Part shown: piece by piece, positions 11,311-23,895 of the stretch
How the letters are laid out: every line of letters starts with the position of its first letter
Position numbering within the stretch: position 1 is the first letter of the stretch
The notes under the pieces: model-generated
The model's database searches: none
What the model saw: only the letters and a program-made list of their open reading frames with translations
What the model was told of the DNA's origin: nothing
Assembly (NCBI GenBank): GCA_022496805.1
Contig: CM040101.1
Span: 27,815,529 to 27,879,528, forward strand
Direction: 5' to 3'
DNA: 64,000 bases
Source of the DNA: Pohlia nutans
Lineage: Eukaryota > Streptophyta > Bryopsida > Bryales > Mniaceae
Made by a program: the position numbers and the translations under genes

Positions 11311-14300
11311 ATTATGGATTCCAATTTCTCATTGCTACACTCACTGTTTCCTAGAATCCAAACAAGTGTCGGAGCCATCTACAGATTCCTAACAACCCGT
11401 TTTTCTCAGCCAAGTGCTCCAAGCACACAAACTGCTTGAAGTTCCAAGAAGGTCTTAGACCCAACCACAAAATTCTGACCTCCAATTTCTCATTGCTCTG
11501 CATACTGTTTTCTAGAATGCAAGTAAGTGTCAGACCTGACTACTAATTCCTAGCTGCTCTTTTTCCTTGACCAACCACGCCAACGAAAAGTTCTGCTTAA
11601 GGCTACACGGAGGAGTCGGACCTGACCACTTTATCATGGCTGCGCCTCGCACTACATGAATCATATAGAAGCTTGTCAAACTCATCAAAACTAATGAACT
11701 AAATCCAAGCATCGGACTCGACCCCTAATTTGTCTCTGCTCCAAGCACGATGATTTCCATAAACCAAGCAGAATGGTTTCTCACACTAGGGCTCATGGTC
11801 CCCTCGCAAACTCATTGAGTTACATGGCTCCTATACTTTGCCCACACCCATGACTCACTGGCATCACACTTAATCCTCGCACCACAACATCATGGACTCC
11901 TCTCTATCATTTCAAGCATCCGATCTGACCCCTGTTTGATTGCTTGACCCTGCAACTCGCACTACATGCTTGCAGCCACGCTCGCACGCCTCACACGCTT
12001 GCACGCCCACAACACAAGTCTGGCACACGTCCAACACTCAGCCAACAACATGAGTCCCACATAAGCACCACTCGTATAACTTGCATGACTCGAGTACCAA
12101 GGTCGAGCACAACTCGGACCCGAACACGTAATCTACACTATCCCTCCTCTTAATTACCACAACAAGCTCAACCCTCACACACACCACAGCAAGCTCGAAA
12201 CCCTTAACCCAATATACACTTGCTCACGCTCGCACCTTGTGACTTACACATAAGCCCCGGGGGGGGGCACTGTACGTCAACTTAGAAAGTACCTGAGTTC
12301 AAAGATATGGGGGTTTTAATTCTTTCGAGGTAAAATTTATATATTTTTTTAATGTAAGATAACATGAATTAATTGGACGTTTACATCTTAGAAGAAAGTA
12401 ATGGTAGCGTAAAATACCTCCACTTTTTTTTCTCTTAGAAGTAATATATTGCATGCAAAAAAAATTAAAAAATGCAAATATTAATAGATTCAATTAGAAG
12501 ATCTTGAATTTGACTTATGGATGAAAAGAGTGCACCTTCTGTCCAAAAATGTTGGATGATATACAGATGGCCGGGTCTTTGAGGGCATGAAGCGATTTTA
12601 GGGCAATTTCAATAGAGATCCAAGGTTTCCGAATAGGCAACCTGTTCTCTTCTTCTTTGCCATTGAGCTTCTTCTTCGCCGTTGAGCTTCTTCTTCTTCT
12701 CGTAGCTTTCCTCTTCTTCCCCGCCGTTGAGGGTTTGGAGCTTGGTTAGGGTTTGGAGCTCCGACGTTGCGGCCGTGGTTGTGCGCGTGTTGTGAGGGTG
12801 GAGAGACATAGTTCTAGTTGCTTCTCAATCGATGTTCTTGTGCCTCGTGGATTGTTTGCGGTTTAGGGTTTCATGACTCTTTCTCCTCTTGCGGGTAAGC
12901 TCCTAAGACCAGGTTTACTCCCGGGGAGGTCACTGGAGTTAGGGTTTCATTTTCTGTTGTGCTTTTGTTTATTGCTCTCTGTGACTATTCTCTTTTTGTC
13001 GGTGACTTTAAATGAGACCATGGTTCTTAATTTGTCGTTCCACTTTGAATGAGACCATGGTTCTTAATTTGTGCAACATGTATGAGTTGGCGTCTATGAA
13101 CAGCGTAGAGTCTAAAAGAACTCTTAGTGCATGGCTTGTGGATCATGCGCCCGACGACTTTGACCCCTCCTGTACACGTTTGTAGAAACCTCGTAAAGTA
13201 TTATTTTTGCAAGGAATTTGAATGGGACTGACACAGTTTGATGGGAATCTGTTTGTCACCAAGACACTTTAACCCCTAGTCGTCAGCTCCGGGCTAGCCC
13301 AGGGTTAGCAGAAAGGATACAGAGAAGGTACTGCTCCCTTTCCGAGCTGCCTTGCAAACTGCCGTAAAAGCTCGGAAAAAGCTTTGAAAGATTAGTATGC
13401 TAGTACTATACGAACTCCTTGATCATGTAGCAATTTGATGCGTGAAAATACTTGTCCTGTGATCCTGCAGAATAGAACAGTGCACACAAAAAAGTTCTTA
13501 GACGGGTTGAGATAGAATCTGTTGTTTAAAAAAAAAAGATTGGTGACCATCGAATCTCTTTAACTACTCGTGTGTTTGGTGATTGCAGAGCAGTAATTGG
13601 CATTACCCAGCTTGTGGCGTCACAAATTTTAACTGGTTCTGTGCTCCAACATTCAGGTGAGTTTTTTGAAAACGTTTCTGAGTCTCATTGAGATCGAGTC
13701 TTACAAGGTCAGGAATATGAATGTGTTTAGCGCCTAATTTGTTTAAGTACCTGTATTGTACCATGTCTTGAATAACAATAAGCAAACATTAGAGTCTACC
13801 CTCAAGAGTGGGCAATAGTTCTAAGCACTCAAACATTGTGTCTTATAAGTACAGCCATGGATATACAATCTGACCACTTGGGGTCCCAACTTTTTCACTA
13901 CGGCATAGTTTGCATGTGTGGCAAGTGTTGGTACAGTCAATGATATTGTGGCAAGTGTGAAAGATATTCAAGAATGTCATTTTAGAGAATGTCATGATTG
14001 AGAGGTTTGAGTGTATGCCAGTTGCCTAGAAAGACTCTTTATGCACATTATTTACGTTAGCTTCAAGAAGAGACCATAGTTCCTTGTAAACAAACAGTTC
14101 AGGTGTGTTCACATTTATCATATTTGGCATTATATGCACTTTTACCTGAAACTTTGATTGTGAGCTCATTCTCTAGTTTGTGAGCAAGGTAAAGATCCAA
14201 CACAGAGTGTCTAGACTTGCATAGAGAGAGACTTGCACCTTGACCACAATAGCAATGAATTGGTTGATGAACTGAATTTCTCTTCGGGGAAGATAAGTCT

Positions 14301-15674
14301 AGAGAGAGACTTGCATAGAGAGAGACTTGCACATTGCTCACAAGAGCAATTGGTAGCTTTAACCCCTGGAAGACCAAGAATTGATAGTTTAAAATGACAA
14401 ATTCAATTGATCACATTGTGAAAAATATAATTCAGATGGGACCAAATTTTATATCACCGGAATCAATAAAGAACATTGCATGTGTTGGTTAAAAAAGAAA
14501 GAAATTCAAACAAAAGGAAGTCCACATAGAACCTACTCAAAACTGCAAAGGACTAGGGATGTCTTTGGGATTTTTGAGATGTTTCTAGAAAATTTAATTA
14601 ATTCTACCTCCTCCCCATACAATCTGATCTGGCCAATTCAACAAAAGGGAGTAATGATTTTTTAATTTTTTTGCAAGCATGGTGTGCCTGGCAAACAGCC
14701 TAGAAAGCCATGTACTCATCAATAACCTCAGTTTAATCAAGGCTAATGATACCCTGTGAGTGATAATTAACGTTTGCAGAAACACAGACCATGTTTGCAT
14801 TCTGATGATGTGCTGATTGTGCTCCAGTACCATACATTGCCTCTTGCAACCTCCGGAATTGAAGCTCTGCACTCTGGATGTAAGTTACCTGAAACCCAAT
14901 CCACTTGCCAATTTGAGTGGTGAATTTGGGTGATGCTTGAAATGTTGAGAAATGTGTTACTGCAGAGTATGTCATCTTGTGTAAGTTTGTATCATTTACT
15001 TAGAGCATCCTCAATGCAACCCTCCAAACCATTTGACACCCAATATTTTGGATGATAAGCATCCTAAAATAGCGTAGAGGGCAAGTAGACATGCCACATT
15101 TGGAGAGTTTGGAGAGTCCTTCAAACCACCCTCTTAGACTAGATTTTGGTAGATTCTTGTACTTAATTGTACATGTGATGAAACCTTGTCCTATATTCTA
15201 AATAAGTGAAAGTTGTGATTGGTCTATATAATGTGCACATATAGAGTCACGTGTGACACTGGATTTAATACACGCTAGGGTGGGAGATATCCTGTTTGAT
15301 CTTGGAAATGCACAGCATCTGCGAAGCATAAACCTGTGTGAGTTGCCCCGGAAGGCACCGTGACTCACCATGGGAACCTATGTTCTAGTGGTAGGGGACC
15401 GGTAGGTGAAGGGCAGTTCACCTGGTTCAATGCGGGCGGTTTTAGGGCAGTTCAGGTTGTTAGGCCCCATTTAGCCCCCATTTAAATACTTGTTGTATGC
15501 ACATGTATCCTAGGTTTTACAAGGAGTGACCACCCCCAAAGGTTTGTTTTGGGACTTTTGAATAATAGACATGCGTGTGCACGTTTTTGGGTTTAGTGTT
15601 GGAGTTTCTACTGATGGGTGTTGCGTTTCTGTGATAGAGTTCAAGGTTTCCCTTACATTCCCTCTGAGGTTGGC

Positions 15675-16004
15675 ATGGCGACAAGGATTAAGATCTACGC
15701 TCTTGACCACGAAGATGCAGAAACTAGGTGGATTGGACCTGTTAGAGCTGACGATGGTGATTCTTACAGCAGTCTTCGGGAGAGGTTGGAGTCTGTGGGG
15801 ATTTTGCCTTGGAAGTTTCAGTTCTGGGATATAGAAGATAGTTGCCGTATCAACGTGAAGTTGGAGAGTTTGAACAGTATTCTTCCAATTGTGCATGTTA
15901 TCCCAGCCGAAGGTGAAGGCGGTGTAGGTTTTAAGCGGCAGCGCGTCGAAATTGACGACATCAACATCAAGAGCGTAGGGGGCTTGCCTCAAACACCCAA
16001 TTGA
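15675..16004 (+). CDS. unrecognised short ORF in nested element
   Basis: A 109-residue frame starting MATRIKIYALDHEDAETRW is preceded by an open lead-in and ends at TGA. The composition (charged, few low-complexity stretches, motifs such as RLESVGILPWKFQFWDIED) looks like real coding sequence, perhaps a ubiquitin-like or all-beta small domain, but I do not recognise the family. A longer open frame lies on the other strand over the same bases (15510-16058); the plus-strand reading is preferred on composition only. It may be a captured host gene fragment. Confidence 0.35.
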   Translation: MATRIKIYALDHEDAETRWIGPVRADDGDSYSSLRERLESVGILPWKFQFWDIEDSCRINVKLESLNSILPIVHVIPAEGEGGVGFKRQRVEIDDINIKSVGGLPQTPN

Positions 16005-17558
16005 CTTGATGAATCTGCCATCGTCCACCGAGAAGAAAGGGGCTTTGGAGTCTGACATCCAGATTTATCTGAACTACTATTCTAGGGGTCTAGGTCGGCT
16101 CAAATTCAGGTACGATCTAACTGATTCTAATTGGGTGGACGTAGAGACGATAATTTCAAGTGTAGCGTTGACCTATAATTCTGCAACCAAAATTTACAGC
16201 CGGGATTCTGAAGACGCAAGTTCTTTTGATAGCTTCGTATCCAACAAGAAATAATTTATTTTTTCTGTATTCCCTTTATGTGTACTTGGAAGTAGTCTGG
16301 TCTCTCGTTGGCGGTTTTTGGTTTGTTTTCGTTGGGTTTATAGTTTGCAGGTACCCCTGTCATTGCCCAACGGGAGGACGACACGTGCAACGGTCTTCGG
16401 GTCTGGACTGAATCTAAAGAGGACGTTCTGCGGGTCTAAGGTGCGCCTTCCTACTTTCATGCTGGATCTAGTCATTTTCTAATTACAGAACTAAACCGTA
16501 GATTTTAAGCTCAGATGTGTACATGGAGACCTCGTAGATTTCACCTTACATATCAACTCCCACGCATCTGACGTTTGTGTGTTTTGGTGTCATATATATC
16601 TGATGATAAGGACGTTGGGTCAGAATCATGCCTTACTATATCTTTAAAGGACTCCGATTGACAAATCTAAGGTTCAACCACGAACATGAGTAACTTCGGG
16701 AAGGCTGCAATATGATTTCTCCATCATTCAATCTTCTCTCCCCAACTGATGCATATGTACGCTCTGCTCCCTTCACACATTCTCCTCTGAGTTGTTGTTT
16801 GATCCCTTCGCGTGATTATGAGACATTGGGGCTGAGCATGTTTGTTCCCAGGTGCAGTGCTATAGTACGGGCGTTATCGATAATTGGTGGGGGGGTTACG
16901 TATGGCAACGGGGAGCGCATCCCACTTCACTTCCATCGCCTCTGTTTTTTCCTTTATTCTTGCACTTTAATTAATAGATTAGTTGGTGTCTTTCGGGTTA
17001 GTTGTGATTAATTCAATACAGTCCGTTCAGTGGATAAGTATTGCGTAAGAGTTCTATAAAGGAGGATTTTTGAAGACAACTTCACCTGCTTTTATCAGAA
17101 CTTTGCATTTGTAAATGCGGCTATGAACTTTGAATGTGCAATTGAGTCTGAATTTCGGAGGTTCCAAGAGAACCCTTGTTTGGGAAGAGTTTAAGGCCAA
17201 TTAAGTGTCCTTACTTCCAATTTGTCTTTGCTGCCATTGTGTATGTTTGTTGTTCACGATTTTTGTCTCTTGTTTGCGTTATCATAAGTTAGTCACCCTG
17301 TAAGTGATAAATTTCTGTGTGTTCACAATGTTCTTTAACTTCTACAGTATTGTATGTCTTTCTAAGATTCATATAAGTAATATATGGTGCAAACAATAAG
17401 TAGGCCTCAGTTTTTACAAGTAAGATAAGGTCTCAAAAATGCTCTTCACTTAGTTTTTTTTCTAAGGTAATGGCCTGATAAATTCAAAATCAGGAGCTAA
17501 GTAACCCCCCATAAAATACCCTGTGAACGCAGGTGGTACCTAATTTACACATGTAGTG

Positions 17559-17579
17559 CCCCCCCCCCCCCCCCCCCCC
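17559..17579. repeat. poly-C tract at element end
   Basis: An uninterrupted run of about 21 C forms the right terminal inverted repeat of the nested element; the left end has the matching G run at 12259-12267. Confidence 0.9.
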
Positions 17580-17857
17580 GGCACATAAGCATGACTCTTA
17601 CATTTGGCCCACACCCACCACGTTCACTCTACCACCACAGAACGAGTCCCACACACACCACAACCCAAGTCATTACAACACAAGTTCCTTTCCATTATAT
17701 ATCACAGCAAGCTCCACCCTTACTCGCGTGATAGAAAGCTCAATTCTCACTCGCACCAAAGCGAGCTCCAAATCCCCATTTGTACCACAACAAGCTTCAA
17801 ACCCTTAACCCATATAAAGCATCCGCAACTCATTCGGCAACAAAGTCTATGCAAGGA

Positions 17858-19318
17858 ATGGATAAGCGCTACGATGGCCATGTATGGACAAAGACCATCA
17901 CAACCAACATTAATAATGACATGGGTCTCTCATTTTGATTCTCCAGCTGTGTAGGGCACCTGCGATGTGAGAATAAAGAGTGCAACTACCTTAGACGTGA
18001 ACATCGCATCTATGAAGTGAACGAGACTGAGTTTGATGGATGCACATTTAAAGCGCTTGTTGTGGGCCACGATCCTCCTAGAAATTCAACCTTGGTGTGC
18101 AAGGTGTGTAAGGAACCGCCCTCTTGTCTTGCTACTTGTGGAGCAAAGATCTACTATGTGTTTGGCAAGCGTAACAACACTTGTGTTTGCATCCACCTTG
18201 GATCTCACGAGGTTAAGGTTGGTGACCTGGATCAAAGGCTACTTGTTGAAGTCCAAGGACTATTTGCCCAAGACATTGCGCTTTGAGGAACTAGTTTCGG
18301 TGCTAGATCGATGTAAGGACATGGCTTTACCAAATATTTGAAATAAGGTTGTCACCTTTAGGTACTTGAGGAAGTACGGTGTCAATGTGTCATGGACAGC
18401 ATAACAAGGCTGCGAGGCCTTAGCAATTGGGTTTTTGTTCAAATGAACATGTTTCCAGGCCAAGGTTCCGAGCTAGACAAGGTGTACGTCTTCAAGATGT
18501 CTGAAGTGGGGCCTGGGAGTTGGGTGGACCTAGTGAAGCGGATGCAACCCAATGGTGATCTTGAGAACGCATGGTTGATGTTTGATCATGTAAAACGAGT
18601 CAAGTAGTAGACAACGATGGTTTGTCATGTCTATGACTCCACTTATTGTCATGTCATGACTATTGCTTGCTGCGACATGTAGTCGGAGGACATTGAAGCC
18701 CAAATTAATGGTCTTCTGGAAGAATCTCAACGCCGTGATGAAGCGACATGATATTGATATGCTATACTCCAAGGGCTTCATGGCAAACAGTGACCAGGCC
18801 AAGAAGTGCCTGTCTATCCAAAAAGGCTGTTTTCTACAACAAAGCCTCCTGCAAATCTGGACACCATGCCCGTACCTGCAGACGCAAATAGGAATCTTGA
18901 AAAAAAAAAAGGGAAGATTGTCAAGCAAACTGTTGGCCGTCCTAATTTGCAGCAGAGGTTGAGTATGAGCACTTCAGAGTCCCTCAAAGCTCGACTCGAT
19001 GTTGTGACAATGATTCCTCGCCCTGGCCATGGCTGCATCATCGCTCTAGAATCGAGCACGCCACGAGATGTGACGCAGTGTCAGATCACAATAAGCTCCC
19101 TACCAGGCTGCAGCTGCCCTACATTCAAGAAGACAATGACAAAGTTTCGTGGGAGGAGCCAATTCTCAAATTGCAAGCATGTGTACTTCATGTTCTTAAA
19201 GGTCTGCCATCTTGATCCCGATGTTGACATGTTCATCCACGCGCCAATGTTTAGCTTCAACGAAGTCAAATTGGTCCTTGAGAGTGGAATCTTGACTCAC
19301 CCTTTCGCTGAAAAGTAG
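17858..19318 (+). pseudogene. MULE-A transposase-like gene with SWIM zinc finger, broken
   Basis: It starts MDKRYDGHVWTKTITTNIN, as in MULE-B. A cysteine-rich part follows (CVGHLRCENKECNYL, then LVCKVCKEPPSC), then IYYVFGKRNNT and CIHLGSHE. A block with VYDSTYCHVMTIACCDM precedes a TAG stop, where MULE-B has CAG. FKGFM-like residues and SDQAKK follow in a shifted frame. The core between the second Asp and the SWIM domain is deleted. The C-terminus (18806-19318) is open and carries a SWIM motif, CSCPTFKKT with SNCKHVYFMF. SWIM fingers are standard in Mutator transposases, where they bind DNA or partners. Several frameshifts, a stop and the core deletion make it non-functional. The frame ends just before the shared 3' element end. 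Confidence 0.8.
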
Positions 19319-20376
19319 GAGTCACTATATAGAAGTATCCCATAGGACATTCAATGGAGTCCAATGACCTACCATTTATGTTTCAGGCTTATCTGACTAT
19401 CTCAGCAATATAAAGTTTCTTCTATCTATTATTATACCGATTTTTGTCAAATGTTAAAGTTTTGTATTTACTGCATCAACTTCCAAACAAGTGTATGTGT
19501 TCACTTACAACTTTGAGGACACCCTAAACCGAAAATTGATGGAATATGCAATAAACCCTGAAATAAAAAAAATCATGTGGTTGAAAGAAAAATGTAAATC
19601 AAGTGCCATTTTACCACGTTTCAGCCCACGGTCATAGGTTAATATTATTTTCTATAAATAGAAGAATATTCGAATATTTTATTAATAGACGAATATTATA
19701 TGGAATATTCGAATATTCAAAAAATACTCCTAAAATTAGTAAAATATTCTATTTATAAACTATGTTCCCAAATTTGTGCTCTCTGCTCTCCGCTCTCCGC
19801 TCACCGCTCGCATAGTAGACACGTCCATACTGAACGCTCACGTTGGATTGTAAGTTGTGCTTAGAACTAGCTACATTGTGGCATGTGCTGCTTGGAGGGC
19901 AGGCTCATTGGACTATAGGTCTGATATCCACCATCATTACCATCAGCACTATAATTGCTGCATATACAGGCGCCTTTCTAGGGGGCCGGACCGTACGTTT
20001 CAATTCTTAGCTGGTATTTGTTGCAGGACCAATAAATTATTTAGCTAGGCAATAGGTTTATCCTTAAGTCACGTATAATGTGAAGATTTTTGAAGATTCT
20101 AAATCCAAATTTCAAACTGTAAAACCTAATACGTCATTATATTATAAACGGCTGTGGAAAGTGTCTTAGTAGTATATAACAACTATTTTCATTCTGCTTT
20201 CAGTGTCTTGCTTAGTTTCAGTGCTCTCACTGTCTTGCTATCATTCACTGTCTTCATTGTCTTGCCTTTTCACATTGTTTCCATTGTCTTTCCCTTTACT
20301 TCTTTCACTGTTTTGCTACAGCAGCTTTGCCTTGCGTTTTAGTGTCTTTGATTTTGCCTTGTATCATTTTCAGACT

Positions 20377-22138
20377 ATGGCTTGTAGTGACATCTTGAAG
20401 TCCTAGGGTGAAGTTGTTGTCTCAGTAGAATGATGATATTAGTCCTGGGATTCGGGATGTGGCTTTTGAAGGGAAGGTGTTTTTTTGATATGGAAATTGG
20501 GATGCCAACAAAGAAAATCCCAAGCACTCCTACTTCCATTGTGATCTTATAGATAGAGTTGGATACACCACTATAACAGTCAGTGTTACAAGTTCTAACA
20601 TTGAACAATATGAAGCAAAACTTCATGTTGGTTCTTTTGTGAAAATTGAGAATTTTGCTGTAGTAAACAAATCAGAGGGGATATGCATGTGGTCTTGAAA
20701 ATCCAATCCACAATGTCAATCCATGTCATTGAGATTGTAGAGAATGTCTTCATTCCAAAGTTTTATCATAATCACACTATAAATGAGTTTGGGAAATGGT
20801 CACATGAGCAATGGGCGACAGCTACTATTGTTGCATGTATAATTGGTGTTAGGGGGAGATATAGGAAATTCGAGCAATTACTTATTGCGGATGGTGAAAG
20901 TGAAAATGATAATGATGTAGTTGGTCTTGGTCTTCATTTCACTAAAGAATATACCCAAATTGTTGAAGTTTTCAACAATGGGCAATGTGTGATAGTGTTC
21001 TTAAAAAATGTAGAAGTTACTCAACAGGGTAATCAATACTTTCGTACGGAAGGTAGTACAATATTATCTACTGTAGTAGATGACTTCGCTCGATCACAAC
21101 TTGTTGGTGTTCACAACAAGTTGTGTAAAGCATCACCAACTTCAACTAGAGAGGTATGTATTGTTGTATTTTTTATTTATTTTTCATTTTATTGAATTTC
21201 TTTTCTATAAAATTTATTTGAACTTTTTTATTCTCACTTTTGAATTGACTAATTAATTGTTGCCTCCTTTGTTTGTAAATTTTAAATTTAATGTTTTGTG
21301 ATTGGTTTTATATTATTCTAATCAAAATATTATTGATTAGATTCTTTTATTAGATTATCTCATTTAGTTTTAAATATTTTAATTAAAAATATTATCTGGA
21401 TTTATAATTTTATAATTTTATAATTTATAGATTTTTTATGGTTTTTAATTATTATTATTATTGTTTATTCTATTTAATCTGATATACTTTATTATTTATT
21501 TGTTTATTTGTTTTAAATTTTTTTAAAATTCTAATAATAGAGTTTAATATATATATTTTGAATAAGTGTATGGAACGATGTTTGTTACGAATTCTACTGT
21601 GGCACCTTACAACCATGTGTGTACAAAATGCAAGTTATCAAATCTCATTCTACTTGCAGGGGGATATTATTGCAATATTTGTCACAATCAAAAAATTGTT
21701 ATAAAAAAAGCTCATGTACATGCAAAAATCTCAACCATGTCTTCTCGAAATATCACTATTTATCTTGAAGGTCAGTGGTTACAATCACTTGTGCACATGA
21801 CTAAGAATCAATTTCTTAGTCTTGCTCGTGGACAACAAATTAAACTCCTTTCTTCCATTCATGCGAAAAGGACTTTTTCATTAACATCTATGTTTTTCTT
21901 AAATGATTTTGAGGAAGATTTAAATAAGGATATGAACCTAAATATAGATAGCAATCCAAATGGTTTTGAGGAAGATTTAAATAAGAATATGGACCTAAAT
22001 GTAGATAACAATCCAATTGTTTATAGGTCTTTGCAAGATGGAGGTACTCCTCCTCAATCTCAAAAGAGAAGATGTGATAGTGATAGTGTAGAAGCGTCTC
22101 CGAGGACAACCTCCTCTATTAAGAGTAAAAAAATGTAA
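20377..22138 (+). pseudogene. Helitron RPA1-like single-strand DNA-binding protein
   Basis: A frame from about 20377 has early stops. It reads CDLIDRVGYTTITVSVTS and YEAKLHVGSFVKIENFAVV, the pattern of an RPA OB fold. It continues in the clean frame 20683-21153 (RPA-like second OB fold, with LHVGSFV-type and FNNGQCVIVFLKN stretches). A GTATGT donor at 21154 and an AAG acceptor at 21566 bound an AT-rich intron. The last exon (21567-22138) holds a zinc site, C-x2-C and C-x2-C in CTKCKLSNLILLAGGYYCNIC-like order, as in the C-terminal RPA70 domain, then an internal repeat (DFEEDLNKDMNLNIDSNPNG twice) and a basic tail. RPA-like proteins of plant Helitrons probably protect single-stranded DNA during rolling-circle transfer. 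Early stops argue for decay. Confidence 0.75.
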
Positions 22139-22239
22139 TGCATTGACATGTATTTTTTATGTTTATCATGATTTTTTAATAAAGTATATATATTTAGTAT
22201 TAAAAAGGGCATTGCTCCTCTTTCATCTTTACATCCGTA

Positions 22240-22560
22240 ATCGATTTTCATCTGTAGTCTTTATCATCCGCAGTTTTTTATCATCCACAGTCTTTTATCA
22301 TCTTAATCATTTATTATCCCGATCATTTATCATCCGCGGTCTTTAAATATCCGCAATCAATTTTCATACACAATCTTTTATCATCCGCGGTCCTTTAATA
22401 TCCGCAATCAATTTTCATCCACAATCTTTTATCATCCGCAATTATTTATCATCCGCAGTCTTTTATCATCCCAAATCATTTATCATCTTCGGTATTTTTA
22501 CATTTGCGGTGTATTTACATTTGTAGTCTTTTACATCTGCCTTTATACATTTGCCAATAT
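22240..22560. repeat. degenerate TTTATCATCCGCAGTC repeats
   Basis: About a dozen irregular copies of a 20-30 bp word (TTTATCATCCGCAGTCTTT with variants such as AATATCCGCAATCAATTTTC) lie between the RPA-like and OTU-like genes. Weaker ACATTTG/TTTACATT words continue to about 22930. Confidence 0.8.
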
Positions 22561-23174
22561 ACATTCGCCTTTTATATAAAAAGTTTTTGACTATTGTTTG
22601 GAATTGACAACTTTTCATTCGCAATTCTTACCTATTGTTTTACATTTCCAACTTAATTTTTCATTTGTAATTTACACCTGTTGTTTTACATTTGTGGTTT
22701 TACATTGTCAATTGTCATCCATTTTTTTCATTCATTGTTATAATTTGGAGTGTTATAATGCTATTTTATCTTAATTTTCATTCACTATTCTACATCTATT
22801 ATTTGTATTTACATTACTCTTTTGTATCTCTTGTTTAACATTTGTAATTTTCATTGTGAGTTTTGCATCGGTTTTTTTACATTTATGATTTACTTTAACA
22901 ATTTTACATCTACAAATTAGATTTGTAGTTTTGCATTCACTTTAGTCTTATTATTAACAATATTGCTTCACAAGTTTTTATTTTGAAATTAGTATTTCAT
23001 TAAAATTCTAATTGTTTCTTTTTTATTATTAATATATTAATATATTTTAATCTTAACATTTGATGTTCATTTAAGAAAATAAATCTTTTTTTCAAAAGAA
23101 TTTCCATATTTTAAAATATAAAGTTACCTTGTTTACTTTTATAAAATATCCCTACAAAACTCATTTTCATTAAG

Positions 23175-23837
23175 ATGGCATATATAGATAGGAAACTTTT
23201 AGAATGCAATTTACAACGCAATACAACATATAGATATATTGTTAGTGATTGTTTATTTGACTCTGTATCACATCTTTTAAATTATGAAATTTCTTCTACT
23301 TCACTTAGAATGAATTCCATGCGTCATCTTGCATATTGTTTGTCTTTGAATACACCAAAAGCCCAACAAACACGTCAATTTGAATTAAATTATGATTGGT
23401 TGCATGATTTACATCGAGGTGTTTTGAATGAATATCAATATATGCAAAAGATGGCTATTAATGCTACATAAAGTGGACTTTGGGGAGATTTTACAGCAAT
23501 TAAATGGATCTCTGACTATTTACAAAGGCCTATTTATGTGTGGTCAACTGAAAGTGGAATGATTATGAATAGACAAGGGTGTGAGTTTCAATCAAAACCC
23601 TTACATTTAACATTTGGTTCAAGTTATTTTGAACCAATAGAAAAAATAAATCAAAATTTATCAATAATTTTACCTATAATAAACAATGAACCCGAATTAA
23701 TAAATTTAGAATCAGATGCATATGAGCCAAACTTTTTAGATTCACAAACTACATGGAAACATCAGAGAACTCAAGAATCACCATCAACATGGAAATCAAA
23801 CTCTAATTATCAATCTATAGGAATAGATACTCAATAA
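23175..23837 (+). pseudogene. OTU cysteine-protease-like domain of the Helitron
   Basis: The frame reads YIVSDCLFDSVSHLLNYEIS, matching the OTU active-site block D-G-x-C-L-F, and goes on with SLRMNSMRHLAYCLSL. A TAA at 23469 interrupts it. It then reads LWGDFTAIKWISDYLQRPIYV and LHLTFGSSYFEPI. In OTU enzymes the last block holds the catalytic His (H-F/Y-E/D); here the codon is TAT, so the site reads SSYFEP, one base from SSHFEP. OTU enzymes cleave ubiquitin chains and are known passengers of some Helitrons; their use to the element is unclear. The internal stop and the His to Tyr change make this copy inactive. Confidence 0.75.
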
Positions 23838-23895
23838 AAAATAATTGATAAAATTGATATTGAATCTACACAGGAATTAATGTGAATACTAACAT

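Larger units (their letters stand above)
12256..17581. mobile_element. nested Mutator-like (Pack-MULE type) element
   Basis: A perfect 9 bp direct repeat, CACATAAGC, lies at 12247-12255 and 17582-17590. Between the copies the ends are inverted repeats: the left reads CCCGGGGGGGGGCACT and the right, reverse complemented, reads CCGG, a G run and GCACT. Looser similarity continues inward (ACCTGAGTTCA against ACCTGCGTTCA, then ATGGGGG). No transposase was recognised. It contains a leader-like segment with CTTCTTCTT runs and GTTAGGGTTT (12600-12960), the inverted partner of the 6533-6690 repeat, and a short open frame (15675-16004). That is the make-up of a gene-fragment-carrying, non-autonomous MULE. 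It was inserted into the intergenic part of MULE-A. Confidence 0.87.
7067..19827. mobile_element. MULE-A: Mutator-like element, two divergent genes, split by a nested element
   Basis: The left end (TATGCGAGCAGTGAGCG at 7079) and the right end read in reverse complement (TATGCGAGCGGTGAGCG, ending 19816) match, and related GAGAGCGG runs follow on the inside. Just outside lie TATTGAACG (7058-7066) and TACTGAACG (19828-19836). This is an 8 of 9 match, taken as a 9 bp target duplication typical of Mutator-like elements. Inside are a minus-strand remnant of the second gene (8569-9840), a CA/AC-rich tract, a 191 bp tandem repeat, the nested element 12256-17581 and the plus-strand SWIM transposase-like pseudogene (17858-19318). 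Without the nested element and one of its 9 bp duplications it is about 7.4 kb. MULE-B is the same family: it shares both genes, the 3' flank and the terminal motif. Confidence 0.8.
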
